In this document: one piece after another, positions 8,095 through 16,832 of the stretch
How the letters are laid out: each line of letters opens with the position of its first letter
Numbering within the stretch: position 1 is the stretch's first letter
Source of the DNA: Paraglaciecola mesophila KMM 241
GTDB lineage: Bacteria; Pseudomonadota; Gammaproteobacteria; Enterobacterales; Alteromonadaceae
Assembly: GCF_000315015.1 (NCBI RefSeq)
Contig: NZ_BAEP01000077.1
Location: forward strand, 34,535-98,534
DNA: 64,000 nucleotides
Direction: 5' to 3'
The notes under the pieces: generated by a model
The model's database searches: none
What the model was told of the DNA's origin: nothing
What the model saw: only the letters and a program-made list of their open reading frames with translations
Made by a program: the position numbers and the translations under genes

Positions 8095-8919
8095 CTAAAG
8101 CGTATTAATGCCCAAGGCTCGAATATCATCCCAATCACTGTCTTTTGCGTGTTCAAATGCGCCAAAATTAATGGCTTTCAACAGCGCTCTTCCTTGTTCT
8201 GTTTCGTGCAAGCTGAGGAGGCTCTGCTGTACTTTTTCACGAGACAGGGTTGACACCTTTGCGCCGCTAGCAATGGCATGAGGGGTATGCGCTTTGGTTT
8301 TCCATAGAATTCTTAACTTATCCCTGACTTGAGCAGGCACGTTATTAAATGTGCGCATAATTCCCCCCCCAGCAGGCAATAAGCCCCGTGCTACAGCAAG
8401 GTAAACTGAATCGTGAGAGGATACGTAGCGGCTTTCAATCGGAATATTTTGGGCTTGTAAGTCAGCTTTAGGCAAAAGCGTGGCAGCAAATGCCGCAGGG
8501 GCGGGAAATGCCAAAGTCATGTTTTCTAACTGTTGCAGGGTCGTGATAGGGGAATCTTGTTTGACCACAATGATCCCCTGAATGAATTTGTCTTTTTGTT
8601 TAGCCATGGCTTTATAGCCAGCGGTGTGGTTGTAAACAATAAAGTGATAGGGATTCATATATGCAAAATCGTAATCCCCTTGGCTCAAACGTTGCTCAAA
8701 TGTAGGAATATTCGGTGCGGTAGTAAAAGCTAAATTTACCCCACTGGTTTCACTTATTTGCTTTAAAAGTGGTGTCCACAACTTGGCCAGCTTTTTCGCT
8801 GATTGTTGAGGCACAACAGCAAAGGTTAATATTTGTGGTGTCTGCTTTTCCGCGGCCAATGTTGGCTGTGTGGGTAAAGCGCAGAATAAAAAAATACAGC
8901 TTAGAAAACGTTTTTTCAT
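8095..8919 (-). CDS. PhnD-like periplasmic substrate-binding protein, probable sensor partner
   Basis: A 274-residue exported protein with a signal peptide (residues 1-22, ending LAA) and a fold typical of phosphate/phosphonate ABC binding proteins: LTFAVVPQ near the N-terminus, GDYDFAYMNPYHF in the first lobe, a hinge with ITTLQQLENMTLAFPAPAA, and VSSHDSVYLAVARG in the second lobe. No permease or ATPase genes are nearby. It sits between an HTH-receiver gene and a membrane kinase on the same strand, so it more likely presents a ligand to that kinase than feeds a transporter (inference). The ligand cannot be told from sequence. Confidence 0.78.
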   Translation of the reverse strand: MKKRFLSCIFLFCALPTQPTLAAEKQTPQILTFAVVPQQSAKKLAKLWTPLLKQISETSGVNLAFTTAPNIPTFEQRLSQGDYDFAYMNPYHFIVYNHTAGYKAMAKQKDKFIQGIIVVKQDSPITTLQQLENMTLAFPAPAAFAATLLPKADLQAQNIPIESRYVSSHDSVYLAVARGLLPAGGGIMRTFNNVPAQVRDKLRILWKTKAHTPHAIASGAKVSTLSREKVQQSLLSLHETEQGRALLKAINFGAFEHAKDSDWDDIRALGINTL

Positions 8920-8994
8920 CTTGTACTCCTATCAGTGTTCAAAAAGCGAACAAAAAAATAATCGGAAAGAGACCAACAAGTATTTCGCTTGAGG

Positions 8995-9552
8995 TTATTT
9001 AACTAGCAGGCTCTCAATCGTGTTGAGTAATTCTTTGTTTGAGAATGGTTTTGGCAGTGACATATCAGCGCCCAAATCTAACGCCTGTTGACGTTGCTCT
9101 TCTCCTAGGGCTGAAATAATTAGTATCTTCAACGATTTATCGTCGTAATCATGGCGTGCAAATTTAACGATGTCGTAACCGTTAACCCCAGGCATGCTCA
9201 AATCGAGTGTCATTAACTGTGGCTTGAAACTGGTCAGCAACGCACCTGCCATAAAAGGGTCTGTTGCAATAACGCTTTTGAAACCGGCGCGAGTGGTTAC
9301 ACGGCTAATGGCTTTTGCCACTTGTAATTCATCGTCAACTATCAATACGCGTGTTTCTTTTGATTGAAAATCAGCAGGGATAGGTAGCTCGTTATCTTGC
9401 AAAAATGCGAGAAAATCTTCTTCTTTGACGCGGTTATTACCGCCGCCAGGCAGTTTGTAGCCTTTGAGTCTGCCGCTATCAATCCAGCGGATAACCGTGC
9501 GCAAATTAACGTCACAGTACTTCGCTATTTCACCGGAGGTTAATGTTTTCAT
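8995..9552 (-). CDS. response regulator with N-terminal excisionase-type HTH (possible HnoC equivalent)
   Basis: A 185-residue regulator starting at the ATG at 9550-9552, the point where homology to MerR/excisionase HTH begins. Residues 3-52 form the DNA-binding domain (LTSGEIAKYCDVNLRTVIRW, then a GRLKGYKLPGGGNNR wing) and 67-185 a receiver (VDDE, phosphoacceptor Asp117 in LDLSMPG, Lys in LPKPF). The order HTH then receiver is the reverse of most response regulators. It lies 75 bp upstream of the binding-protein gene on the same strand and diverges from the porin gene across 153 bp, so both are likely targets. The match to HnoC of the H-NOX network is by role and company only. Confidence 0.8.
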   Translation of the reverse strand: MKTLTSGEIAKYCDVNLRTVIRWIDSGRLKGYKLPGGGNNRVKEEDFLAFLQDNELPIPADFQSKETRVLIVDDELQVAKAISRVTTRAGFKSVIATDPFMAGALLTSFKPQLMTLDLSMPGVNGYDIVKFARHDYDDKSLKILIISALGEEQRQQALDLGADMSLPKPFSNKELLNTIESLLVK

Positions 9553-9705
9553 TGATTTCTCTTGGCTGACATTACGTATGACTAGTTTATACCATTTATG
9601 ACTAAAATGACAAATAGGACTAAAGTGTAATATGTGACAATGACGACATTGTGTAATTATTAATCTCACAAATTTAACGTTATCTGTGATGGCAAGGAGT
9701 TTTCG

Positions 9706-10755
9706 ATGGGAAAGTTTATGTTGCGAGTGTTCATAGCACTCAGTGCAGTACCCAGTGTAGCGATTGCCAGTGATCTGGATGTATTTGGCAATATGATTCT
9801 GAGATACGAACATGAAAGCCAGCACAATAATTTGCCAGACCGGGAGCGTCTACGCTTGATTGCCCGTTTAGGGCTTAAGGGCGACATAAACCAGCATTGG
9901 TCAGCTCAGGGGCGCTTGAGCACAGGACTAAAAAATAAGCAGAATGTGCCGGCGATCACTATCGCTAAATTTAATACACAGCCTCAGCCAGATAACGACG
10001 TGTATGTAGAGCGCCTGTTTATGACTGGCAAATTTAATCTAGGAAAATCCAGCCAAGCTCAGCTTTATATCGGCAAAATTCCGTGGCAATCGAAGCAAGT
10101 TACTGACATATTTTGGGATAGAAATTTACACCCTATTGGCGTTCATCTGAATTATCAGTTCAATGAACAGCATCAACTGCAATTCGCATCACTAAAACCT
10201 CTGGATGGGAATAGCGATGTAATAGGTTTGATGCACATCATGCAATGGAATATGAACTATGATTTTAGAGGGATAAAGCTGAGGATTTCACCTTGGCTGG
10301 TGGACTACCACGGTCAGCAGGGCGCAAGGTATGCGAAAAAAGACACTGAGCTAGATAACCGTTCGATACGCTTGTCTACGAGTGTTAACTATAAAGGATA
10401 TAAATTGGGCGTAGATGTGGGGCATTCGCTGGAAAGCTTCTCACAGTTTGACCAGTTTAATGATCAGAAAACCAGCCTTGCTGTGCAATTTAGCCAAGGT
10501 ACCTTAAAGCAAATGGGCAATTATGCTTGGCATATAAGGTACCTGCGGGTCGAACGTTTTGGTGTGATTAATGAGTTTGCACAAAACGGCACCGCTAGGT
10601 TTGCTACCTCAAATTTGCAAGGGTTTGATATTAGGTTGCGCCGAAAAATGAACCATAACTGGTGGTTAGGTGCCCGCGTGAGCGACATTAGAACCATTAA
10701 AGGCAAAGACGAACAAGGTGTTCGAGTTCGAATTGAGGGGCAGTATCAGTTTTGA
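9706..10755 (+). CDS. porin-like outer-membrane beta-barrel protein
   Basis: A 349-residue exported protein with a signal peptide (1-21, VAIA before SDLDVFG). The mature chain alternates hydrophobic and polar residues in repeated strands rich in Tyr, Trp and Gly and ends in QYQF, the terminal Phe expected of outer-membrane barrels. It resembles putative porins found beside sensory loci, but I cannot name the substrate. It diverges from the HTH-receiver regulator and is followed at 110 bp by the phosphodiesterase gene, making it a plausible uptake or output component of the same system. Confidence 0.65.
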   Translation: MGKFMLRVFIALSAVPSVAIASDLDVFGNMILRYEHESQHNNLPDRERLRLIARLGLKGDINQHWSAQGRLSTGLKNKQNVPAITIAKFNTQPQPDNDVYVERLFMTGKFNLGKSSQAQLYIGKIPWQSKQVTDIFWDRNLHPIGVHLNYQFNEQHQLQFASLKPLDGNSDVIGLMHIMQWNMNYDFRGIKLRISPWLVDYHGQQGARYAKKDTELDNRSIRLSTSVNYKGYKLGVDVGHSLESFSQFDQFNDQKTSLAVQFSQGTLKQMGNYAWHIRYLRVERFGVINEFAQNGTARFATSNLQGFDIRLRRKMNHNWWLGARVSDIRTIKGKDEQGVRVRIEGQYQF

Positions 10756-10762
10756 ACATTAA

Positions 10763-10822
10763 CTCGATACAACTCAGTAATTCATTACTTAGTATTTTAT
10801 TGCTCAATACTTCATTACTTAA
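10763..10822 (-). repeat. 15-bp tandem repeat array between porin and phosphodiesterase genes
   Basis: Minus-strand reading gives contiguous 15-bp units TTAAGTAATGAAGTA (10808-10822), TTGAGCAATAAAATA (10793-10807), CTAAGTAATGAATTA (10778-10792) and a decayed fourth unit (10763-10777). The unit shape (YTN, NNN, AAY, RAR, RTA) resembles the array in the kinase gene at 6602-6691. The first unit overlaps the -35 region of the predicted promoter of the next gene. Confidence 0.7.
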
Positions 10823-10846
10823 CACTGTCTTAATTAACATTATAAT
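10819..10846 (+). promoter_or_regulatory. predicted sigma-70 promoter of the REC-EAL gene
   Basis: TTAACA (10819-10824), 16 bp, TATAAT (10841-10846) immediately upstream of the ATG at 10865. The -35 element is overlapped by the last unit of the 15-bp repeat array, which would place any repeat-binding protein in the repression position. The very short leader leaves the exact start site uncertain. Confidence 0.5.
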
Positions 10847-10864
10847 GCTTAGGGGCTTACGCAA

Positions 10865-12556
10865 ATGAACAGCCAGCAATTACATGCCACTCCAGCAACA
10901 GGTAAGCTTTTAGTTGTGGACGATGAACCGAATATTTTATCGTCATTAAAACGCTGTTTAGTGAAAACGCCATTTGAAGTCTTTATGGCCAATAGCGCTC
11001 AAGAAGGGCTAGCGATAATGCAAGAGCACAAGATTCAAGTGGTGCTGTCGGATTTTCGCATGCCACAAATGTCGGGTGCTGAGTTTCTTGAACAAATTAA
11101 GCAACATCACCCTGATGTGATTTCCATGGTACTCAGTGGTTTTGCAGATTTTGATTCAGCTATCGGGTTATTAAACAGTGGTGCGGCACACAAATTTTTG
11201 CGCAAGCCTTGGAATAACCAACAGTTAATAGAAGAAGTCGACGGTGCTTTTGTTGAATATCACGCCAGAAAAATGAATCGGCGCGTATTGGAAGGCGAGC
11301 ACAATCCTGAATATTACGCTTTTGAACAAGCGGTGCGCGACCAGTTTGAGATGCAACAAGAATTTTGCCTCGTGTCGCTGAAAATTAAAGATTACGACTA
11401 TTTAGAGCAACATGCTGGACCGGGGATTTTTACCGGACTGCTAACTGAAATTAGAGGACTAGTCAGTAGCGAGCTGCCACAAGGCAGTAAAACGTTTGCC
11501 TTTGACAGCGGTAAGATTTTCATCATCATTCCTGATTTTGAAAGTGAAGAGGTGATCCGTCGTCGTTTATCAGCCATTAATCACAAATTAAACGAGCCCA
11601 ATACCCAGCGGAAAGGCTGCGTGAAAATAAACTGCGTTATGGGGTACGCATTGGCCCCCACTGATGGTGAAGACCCAAGCAGTTTAATGGAAAACTTACG
11701 GTGTGCGTTTTCAGTCGATAATTCAGACAGAGAAAGATTATGCCGCTTTGATTCAGCCTTGCGTGATTTGCAACAACGCCAGCTTAAAATAAAAAACTCC
11801 ATTAATGGTGCGCTACGTGATAACCAGTTCTTCTTACACTTTCAGCCGAAAGTGCACTTACCCGATCAGCAAATTGATAGCGCAGAGATCCTTATCCGTT
11901 GGCAACATAATGAATTAGGATGGATCCCGCCCAATGAGTTTATCAACCTGAGCGAACTAGATGGGCAAATTGAGCAAATCGGAGAATGGCTGATAGATCA
12001 AAGCGTGAAAAAAATTGCTGAGCTTCACCATTTTACTCCTGACATAAAGCGTGTAGCGATAAACATTTCCTCGAGACAGCTCGCTAATCACAGCGTAGTG
12101 GAGCAATTCGAACATCTATTAGATAAGTACGCATTGCCGCCGTCACTCATTGAGCTGGAAATTACTGAGTCATGCTTGATCCAAGATTTTGAACAAACGT
12201 TGGCGATTTTATGGGAGCTTAAAGAGCTTGGAGTGAGTATCGCTATGGATGATTTTGGCACCGGATATTCTTCTTTCGCTTATCTGGCAAAATTACCTAT
12301 TGATGTGCTAAAGCTAGATAAAGTACTGGTGGATGGTATTGAAGGCTGCAAGGAGATTCAGAGCATGATTGGCGGTTTGATTGCTATGTGTCATGAATTA
12401 GGTATTGATGTGGTTGCTGAAGGGGTTGAATTGGAGGGGCAAGTTGCGTTACTGAAGCAACTCAACTGTGATTACATTCAAGGGTATTATTTTAGTAAAG
12501 CATTGCCCAAACCTGAGTTTGAAAAACTGTTATTACAACAGCCGTTTATGCACTAA
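10865..12556 (+). CDS. hnoB: response regulator cyclic-di-GMP phosphodiesterase, REC-(degenerate GGDEF)-EAL (HnoB-like)
   Basis: A 563-residue regulator. Receiver at 14-130 (VDDEPN, phosphoacceptor Asp63 in SDFRMPQMSG, Lys in LRKPW); a degenerate GGDEF domain at about 140-300 in which the signature position reads AFDSGKIFIIIPD; an EAL domain at about 310-555 with the catalytic set intact (AEILIRW, NISSRQL, LEITES, DDFGTGYSS, KLDK, AEGVE, QGYYF). It should hydrolyse cyclic di-GMP when phosphorylated. No cognate kinase is adjacent, which fits HnoB of the Shewanella NO network, controlled by HnoK. Its stop codon overlaps the convergent smrB by 4 bp. Confidence 0.82.
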   Translation: MNSQQLHATPATGKLLVVDDEPNILSSLKRCLVKTPFEVFMANSAQEGLAIMQEHKIQVVLSDFRMPQMSGAEFLEQIKQHHPDVISMVLSGFADFDSAIGLLNSGAAHKFLRKPWNNQQLIEEVDGAFVEYHARKMNRRVLEGEHNPEYYAFEQAVRDQFEMQQEFCLVSLKIKDYDYLEQHAGPGIFTGLLTEIRGLVSSELPQGSKTFAFDSGKIFIIIPDFESEEVIRRRLSAINHKLNEPNTQRKGCVKINCVMGYALAPTDGEDPSSLMENLRCAFSVDNSDRERLCRFDSALRDLQQRQLKIKNSINGALRDNQFFLHFQPKVHLPDQQIDSAEILIRWQHNELGWIPPNEFINLSELDGQIEQIGEWLIDQSVKKIAELHHFTPDIKRVAINISSRQLANHSVVEQFEHLLDKYALPPSLIELEITESCLIQDFEQTLAILWELKELGVSIAMDDFGTGYSSFAYLAKLPIDVLKLDKVLVDGIEGCKEIQSMIGGLIAMCHELGIDVVAEGVELEGQVALLKQLNCDYIQGYYFSKALPKPEFEKLLLQQPFMH

Positions 12557-13113
12557 TATTTGCTATGCACTTGGGGGAGGTCTATCAACACTAATACGGC
12601 GCCTTGACCACCCCATTCCAATGGTGCCTGATGAAAGCCTTTTACGCTGGGGTGCTGAATCAACCAGTTTGGTACATTCTTTTTCAGCACATAACTGCCG
12701 ATACCATGGACGATACAAACACAGTGGTAATGTTGTTTTTGGGCCGCGTAAATGAGGGCGGCAATTTCTAATTTCGCCTGTTCTTTATTCAACCCATGTA
12801 GATCTAAAATGAGGTCAGGTGGGTATTCACCGCGACGTAAACGTTTCACTTCAAAAGAGTCGGCCCCGGGCTGCACGTATTTGAGTGGCTGTTGGCTATC
12901 AAAGTGACCCTCAAATCCGTCAGAGAATTGAAAAGTTGCATTTCGCTGCTTAACGTCATTAAGGCGATCGAGCTTTTTAGCTAAATCCGCGGATTTATGC
13001 TTGCTGGAAAGGCGTTGAGGCGGTATTTTGTCCTGCTTTATTGGCTTTACATCAGTAAACTCACTTCGAAATAGTGCCGTATCAGATGGTTCAGGGGTGG
13101 GCGTTTTTTTCAT
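12553..13113 (-). CDS. smrB: Smr-domain endonuclease SmrB
   Basis: A 186-residue protein with a basic, probably flexible N-terminal half and a C-terminal Smr domain (LDLHGLNKEQAKLEI and VHGIGSYVLK). SmrB cuts mRNA between collided ribosomes and feeds them to rescue pathways in E. coli. It diverges from prmB across about 110 bp, the same yfcN/prmB/aroC arrangement as in enterobacteria, which supports the name. Confidence 0.88.
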   Translation of the reverse strand: MKKTPTPEPSDTALFRSEFTDVKPIKQDKIPPQRLSSKHKSADLAKKLDRLNDVKQRNATFQFSDGFEGHFDSQQPLKYVQPGADSFEVKRLRRGEYPPDLILDLHGLNKEQAKLEIAALIYAAQKQHYHCVCIVHGIGSYVLKKNVPNWLIQHPSVKGFHQAPLEWGGQGAVLVLIDLPQVHSKY

Positions 13114-13225
13114 AGCGTTGAATAGCGGACTTGATGTAAGGCAATCATTACGCTTAGTTTAGCAAAATCTGGGTAGTGAAACTACGTAGAGCAGTTGATT
13201 AAGCAAAACAAATTTTAGGGTGAAA

Positions 13226-14155
13226 ATGAATAACAGCGTGGATACAGAACAAGCCGTGAATGATTTGCACACAATGCTGGATATGGTGCGTTGGTCGGTC
13301 AGTCAATTTAATCAAGCCGGTTTGTTTTATGGCCATGGTACTGATAACTCTTGGGATGAAGCGGTGTGTTTGGTGCTACATACCTTAAATTTGCCCCAAG
13401 ATATGCTGCAACAAACAGGTGAACAGTTGTTTCAAGCTCGCCTAACCCAGACCGAAAAGCGTGATATCGCAGCACTGGTTCAGCGCCGAGCAGAAGAGCG
13501 GATCCCGTTACCGTATTTAATGCACCAAGCATGGTTCTGCGGCTTACCATTTTATGTTGATGAGCGCGTATTGATACCGCGTTCGCCTATTGCTGAGTTG
13601 ATTGATGATAAATTTGCGAACTGGGTATCAGCACCTCCTACGCATATTCTCGACCTGTGTACCGGCGGTGGCTGCATCGCTATCGCGTTGGCATACGCGT
13701 TTGAAGGCGCGACAGTGGACGCGGTTGATATCAGCCCTGAGGCGCTTGAAGTAGCTGAAATGAATATTAATGAGCATCAATTGAGCGATAGAGTATACCC
13801 TATTCAATCCGATTTAATGGCCGCGCTAGAAGGGCAAAAATACGACTTAATCATCAGTAATCCGCCCTATGTTGACGCAGAAGACATGGCTGACTTACCC
13901 GAAGAATTTCATCATGAGCCAGAGCTTGCATTAGCCGCAGGCGACGATGGATTAGACTTAGTGCATAAAATGTTGCGCCAAGCACCAGCGCATCTAACTG
14001 ACGACGGTTGGTTATTTGTTGAGGTAGGTAATAGCCAGTTCCATATGGAGCATGTGTACCCTGACCTAGCGCTGCAATGGGTTGAATTTAACCGAGGTGG
14101 TCACGGTGTGTTTGCAATCAGTAAAAGCGATTTAGAGGCATATTTTGCCCAATAA
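13226..14155 (+). CDS. prmB: ribosomal protein uL3 glutamine N5-methyltransferase PrmB
   Basis: SAM-dependent methyltransferase that modifies a glutamine of ribosomal protein L3. An N-terminal helical domain is followed by the Rossmann methyltransferase core (LDLCTGGGCIAIALA) and the glutamine-MTase signature NPPY in IISNPPYVDAEDM. I place the start at ATG 13226 because AGGG lies at proper distance; an upstream in-frame GTG at 13220 would add two residues. About 309 residues, normal for PrmB. It is followed by aroC after 70 bp. Confidence 0.93.
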   Translation: MNNSVDTEQAVNDLHTMLDMVRWSVSQFNQAGLFYGHGTDNSWDEAVCLVLHTLNLPQDMLQQTGEQLFQARLTQTEKRDIAALVQRRAEERIPLPYLMHQAWFCGLPFYVDERVLIPRSPIAELIDDKFANWVSAPPTHILDLCTGGGCIAIALAYAFEGATVDAVDISPEALEVAEMNINEHQLSDRVYPIQSDLMAALEGQKYDLIISNPPYVDAEDMADLPEEFHHEPELALAAGDDGLDLVHKMLRQAPAHLTDDGWLFVEVGNSQFHMEHVYPDLALQWVEFNRGGHGVFAISKSDLEAYFAQ

Positions 14156-14225
14156 ATGACGCAAGCATATCTTAAGCAATTATTATTAAGTATTAGAAAC
14201 TACCGAATACGAGGAATATAACACT

Positions 14226-15326
14226 ATGGCTGGCAATACCTTTGGCAAGCTCTTTACTTTAAGTACCTTTGGCGAGAGTCATGGCATTGCTATCGGCGGT
14301 GTTATCGATGGTTGTCCTCCTGGTTTAGAAATCAGTGAAGCGGACTTACAAGTCGATTTGGACAGGCGTAAACCAGGTACCTCACGCTACACCACAGCAC
14401 GACGTGAAGAAGATGAAGTGCAAATTCTCTCTGGTGTGTTCGAAGGTAAAACCACGGGTACCAGTATTGGTTTGCTGATTAAGAATACCGATCAGCGCAG
14501 TAATGATTATTCAAAAATCAAAGATACGTTTAGGCCTGGTCATGCTGATTACACCTATCAGCAAAAGTACGGGTTACGAGATTATCGCGGGGGAGGTCGT
14601 TCTTCTGCACGTGAAACCGCAATACGGGTGGCCGCAGGTGGGGTAGCAAAAAAATTCCTTAAGACCCATTTAGGGATTGAGGTGCGGGGATATTTATCAC
14701 AGCTCGGTCCGATTAAAATCGATAAAGTGGATCACAGTGTCACTAACACGAATGCATTCTTTTGTCCTGATGAGAGCAAGTTAGAAGCGTTAGATGAATA
14801 TATGCGTGACCTAAAAAAACAAGGTGATTCGATTGGCGCGAAGGTGTCTGTGGTTGCGACCAACATGCCAGTAGGATTGGGTGAGCCCATTTTTGACCGC
14901 CTAGATGCTGATTTAGCCCATGCCATGATGGGCATCAACGCGGTAAAAGGCGTTGAAGTGGGGGATGGTTTTGCCACGGTTGAACAAAAGGGCAGTGAGC
15001 ATCGTGATTTAATGTCTGCTGATGGTTTCAAATCAAACCGTTCTGGGGGCGTGTTAGGCGGTATTTCAAGCGGCCAGGATTTAGTGGTGCATATGGCGCT
15101 TAAACCTACGTCAAGTATTAGCGTACCGGGAGAAAGCATTGACATTAATGGCGAAGCAGCAGAGGTAGTCACTAAAGGACGTCACGACCCGTGCGTGGGT
15201 ATTCGGGCGGTGCCTATAGCTGAAGCCATGATGGCCCTAGTGTTGATGGATCATTATTTACGTCACCGCGGCCAAAACGCGGATGTGCAATCGATCACGC
15301 CAGTTATTCCTGCCCAAAGTAAATAA
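14226..15326 (+). CDS. aroC: chorismate synthase
   Basis: Last enzyme of the shikimate pathway, converting EPSP to chorismate with reduced FMN. The 366-residue protein shows the family blocks [37 protein letters not shown] and [25 protein letters not shown] precedes the ATG. It lies in the usual prmB-aroC order and is followed after 8 bp by a transporter gene, suggesting one transcript. Confidence 0.97.
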   Translation: MAGNTFGKLFTLSTFGESHGIAIGGVIDGCPPGLEISEADLQVDLDRRKPGTSRYTTARREEDEVQILSGVFEGKTTGTSIGLLIKNTDQRSNDYSKIKDTFRPGHADYTYQQKYGLRDYRGGGRSSARETAIRVAAGGVAKKFLKTHLGIEVRGYLSQLGPIKIDKVDHSVTNTNAFFCPDESKLEALDEYMRDLKKQGDSIGAKVSVVATNMPVGLGEPIFDRLDADLAHAMMGINAVKGVEVGDGFATVEQKGSEHRDLMSADGFKSNRSGGVLGGISSGQDLVVHMALKPTSSISVPGESIDINGEAAEVVTKGRHDPCVGIRAVPIAEAMMALVLMDHYLRHRGQNADVQSITPVIPAQSK

Positions 15327-15334
15327 GCGGTTAC

Positions 15335-16510
15335 GTGGTAGCGACTCAGGCAGCATTTTCCAGGGGCAATCTGGTGATGCTGTCTTTAACTTTCTTTTTG
15401 TATTTTGGTCAACTCGGTGTACTGGTCCCTTACCTAGGCGTCTTCCTTGACGGCCGAGGATTTAGCTCACAAGAGATCGGTGAGTTATTTGCGCTTATTA
15501 CCCTGATGCGCATCATCGGGCCAAATTTGTTTGCTGCTTTTGCTGACAAATCAGGCAAGTCTCTGCGTATTTTACAGTTCGGCGCGTTTCTTACTTTTGC
15601 TACATTTTGTTCCATCTTCTGGTTAAACAGCTTTTGGGGACTCACAGTCGCGTTTGGTCTGATGATGCTATTTTTTACCGCGATCGCACCGCAAACGGAA
15701 GTGATTACCCTGGGCAGTGTGCGTGGAGACGCGACAAAATATAGTCATGTGCGCTTATGGGGAAGCATAGGGTTTATTGTACTGACAGTGTTGGCCGGTA
15801 AGCTTATCGATGTGTTCTCGAGTGAGGCGCCTATCTATATTAGTGGTGCTGTGCTGCTAGGATTGTTTTTGGTCACGCTTGGCCTAAAAGAAGCGAGCGC
15901 TAGTGAGCGCACGCTGACTGGCGGTGAATCGATTTGGAAAAAAGTGCGCACGAAAGTGTTTATTGGCTTTATTGTGTCCTCGACGTTGATCCAAGTAAGC
16001 TTTGGCCCTTATTACGGTTTTTTTGCATTGTACGCCAGAGATTTAGCTTACACAGGCCAGGAAACGGGAGCCTTAATCGCCTTAGGTGTGGCCGCAGAAG
16101 TGATCATATTTTTACTTGCTGGGAAGCTGATTAGCCGCTTTGGTGTTAAGAGGACGCTGTTAGTCAGTATGCTTCTTACTGCATTACGCTGGCATTTGTT
16201 GGCTGTTGCTGCACAGCATTGGCCTGCATTGGTGGTCAGTCAGATGCTCCACGCATTTAGCTTTGGGCTGATACATGCCGCTTCAATTAACTTTATTCAC
16301 CATTATTTTGGTCATCAGTTTCGTAGCCAAGGTCAAGCTTTATACACCAGTATCGGATTTGGCGTAGGGGGAGCGGCAGGTAACTTCGGGGCTGGATTGA
16401 TATGGGATCAAGGGCAAGGGGCCGAAATCGCTTTTACAATCGCCACCGTATTCGCGTTATTAGGTGCTGGCATGGTCGCCTTTATTCCTAGCCGGTATAT
16501 GCCAAAATAG
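15335..16510 (+). CDS. MFS transporter of the HcaT/nucleoside-symporter-like group
   Basis: A 391-residue inner-membrane transporter with 12 predicted helices. The first helix pair (LSLTFFLYFGQLGVLVPYLG) and loop LRIIGPNLFAAFADKSG-like segment match the MFS_1-like (HcaT/LacY-related) group; a TRP-like RLWGSIGF motif follows. It begins with GTG 8 bp after aroC, so translation may be coupled. The substrate cannot be inferred; the link with aroC may be only positional. Confidence 0.8.
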   Translation: MVATQAAFSRGNLVMLSLTFFLYFGQLGVLVPYLGVFLDGRGFSSQEIGELFALITLMRIIGPNLFAAFADKSGKSLRILQFGAFLTFATFCSIFWLNSFWGLTVAFGLMMLFFTAIAPQTEVITLGSVRGDATKYSHVRLWGSIGFIVLTVLAGKLIDVFSSEAPIYISGAVLLGLFLVTLGLKEASASERTLTGGESIWKKVRTKVFIGFIVSSTLIQVSFGPYYGFFALYARDLAYTGQETGALIALGVAAEVIIFLLAGKLISRFGVKRTLLVSMLLTALRWHLLAVAAQHWPALVVSQMLHAFSFGLIHAASINFIHHYFGHQFRSQGQALYTSIGFGVGGAAGNFGAGLIWDQGQGAEIAFTIATVFALLGAGMVAFIPSRYMPK

Positions 16511-16832
16511 TGACTCTTTGGGCGCGGTGGTCTGTGCTGTTTCAAGCCTCACTATTAACATGATTTTTACATGTGTCTGTGAGCGTATGTAATTGATTTA
16601 ATATCGATAAAGAAGAGCTCGTAAGACCAGTGAAATTGATAATAATGGTTGACGTTACTGTGAGGGGTGTTATTCTAATCGCGCTTGAAAGTACGTTTGA
16701 TATTTATGCACACTGTTTCGATGTTCCATTGTAGTACCTCGTCTTGTATATCATAAGTAATAGCAACACGCTTCAGCAAACCTCGCCTTGAAAAAGGTTT
16801 TTTTATTACTCTTGAAAATTATAGGAAAGACT
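16511..16832 (+). promoter_or_regulatory. upstream region and long 5' leader of the cold-shock gene
   Basis: No gene seen. A sigma-70-like promoter TTGACG (16649-16654), 16 bp, TATTCT (16671-16676) predicts a leader of roughly 150 nt, as in cspA-type mRNAs. Near its end AAACCT (16779-16784) can pair with AGGTTT (about 16796-16801), followed by T residues, a possible attenuator or structural switch just before the Shine-Dalgarno AGGAAAGA. Confidence 0.5.

Noticed and set aside
7675..8253. 192-codon plus-strand frame opposite the kinase and binding-protein genes
   Set aside because: Spans the junction of two well supported minus-strand genes and has no recognisable protein features.
9553..9825. 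N-terminal extension of the HTH-receiver protein
   Set aside because: The extension overlaps the divergent porin gene and its promoter and has no domain similarity; HTH homology starts at ATG 9552.
10763..10822. CRISPR-like array
   Set aside because: Units are contiguous 15-mers without spacers and no cas genes are present.
10697..10879. Minus-strand open frame of 60 codons containing LSNEV-LSNKI-LSNEL units
   Set aside because: It arises from the 15-bp array and overlaps porin and phosphodiesterase coding ends; no ribosome site or family match.
14732..15172. 146-codon minus-strand frame within aroC
   Set aside because: Antisense shadow of a conserved enzyme gene; low-complexity Ser/Pro composition and no start signal.
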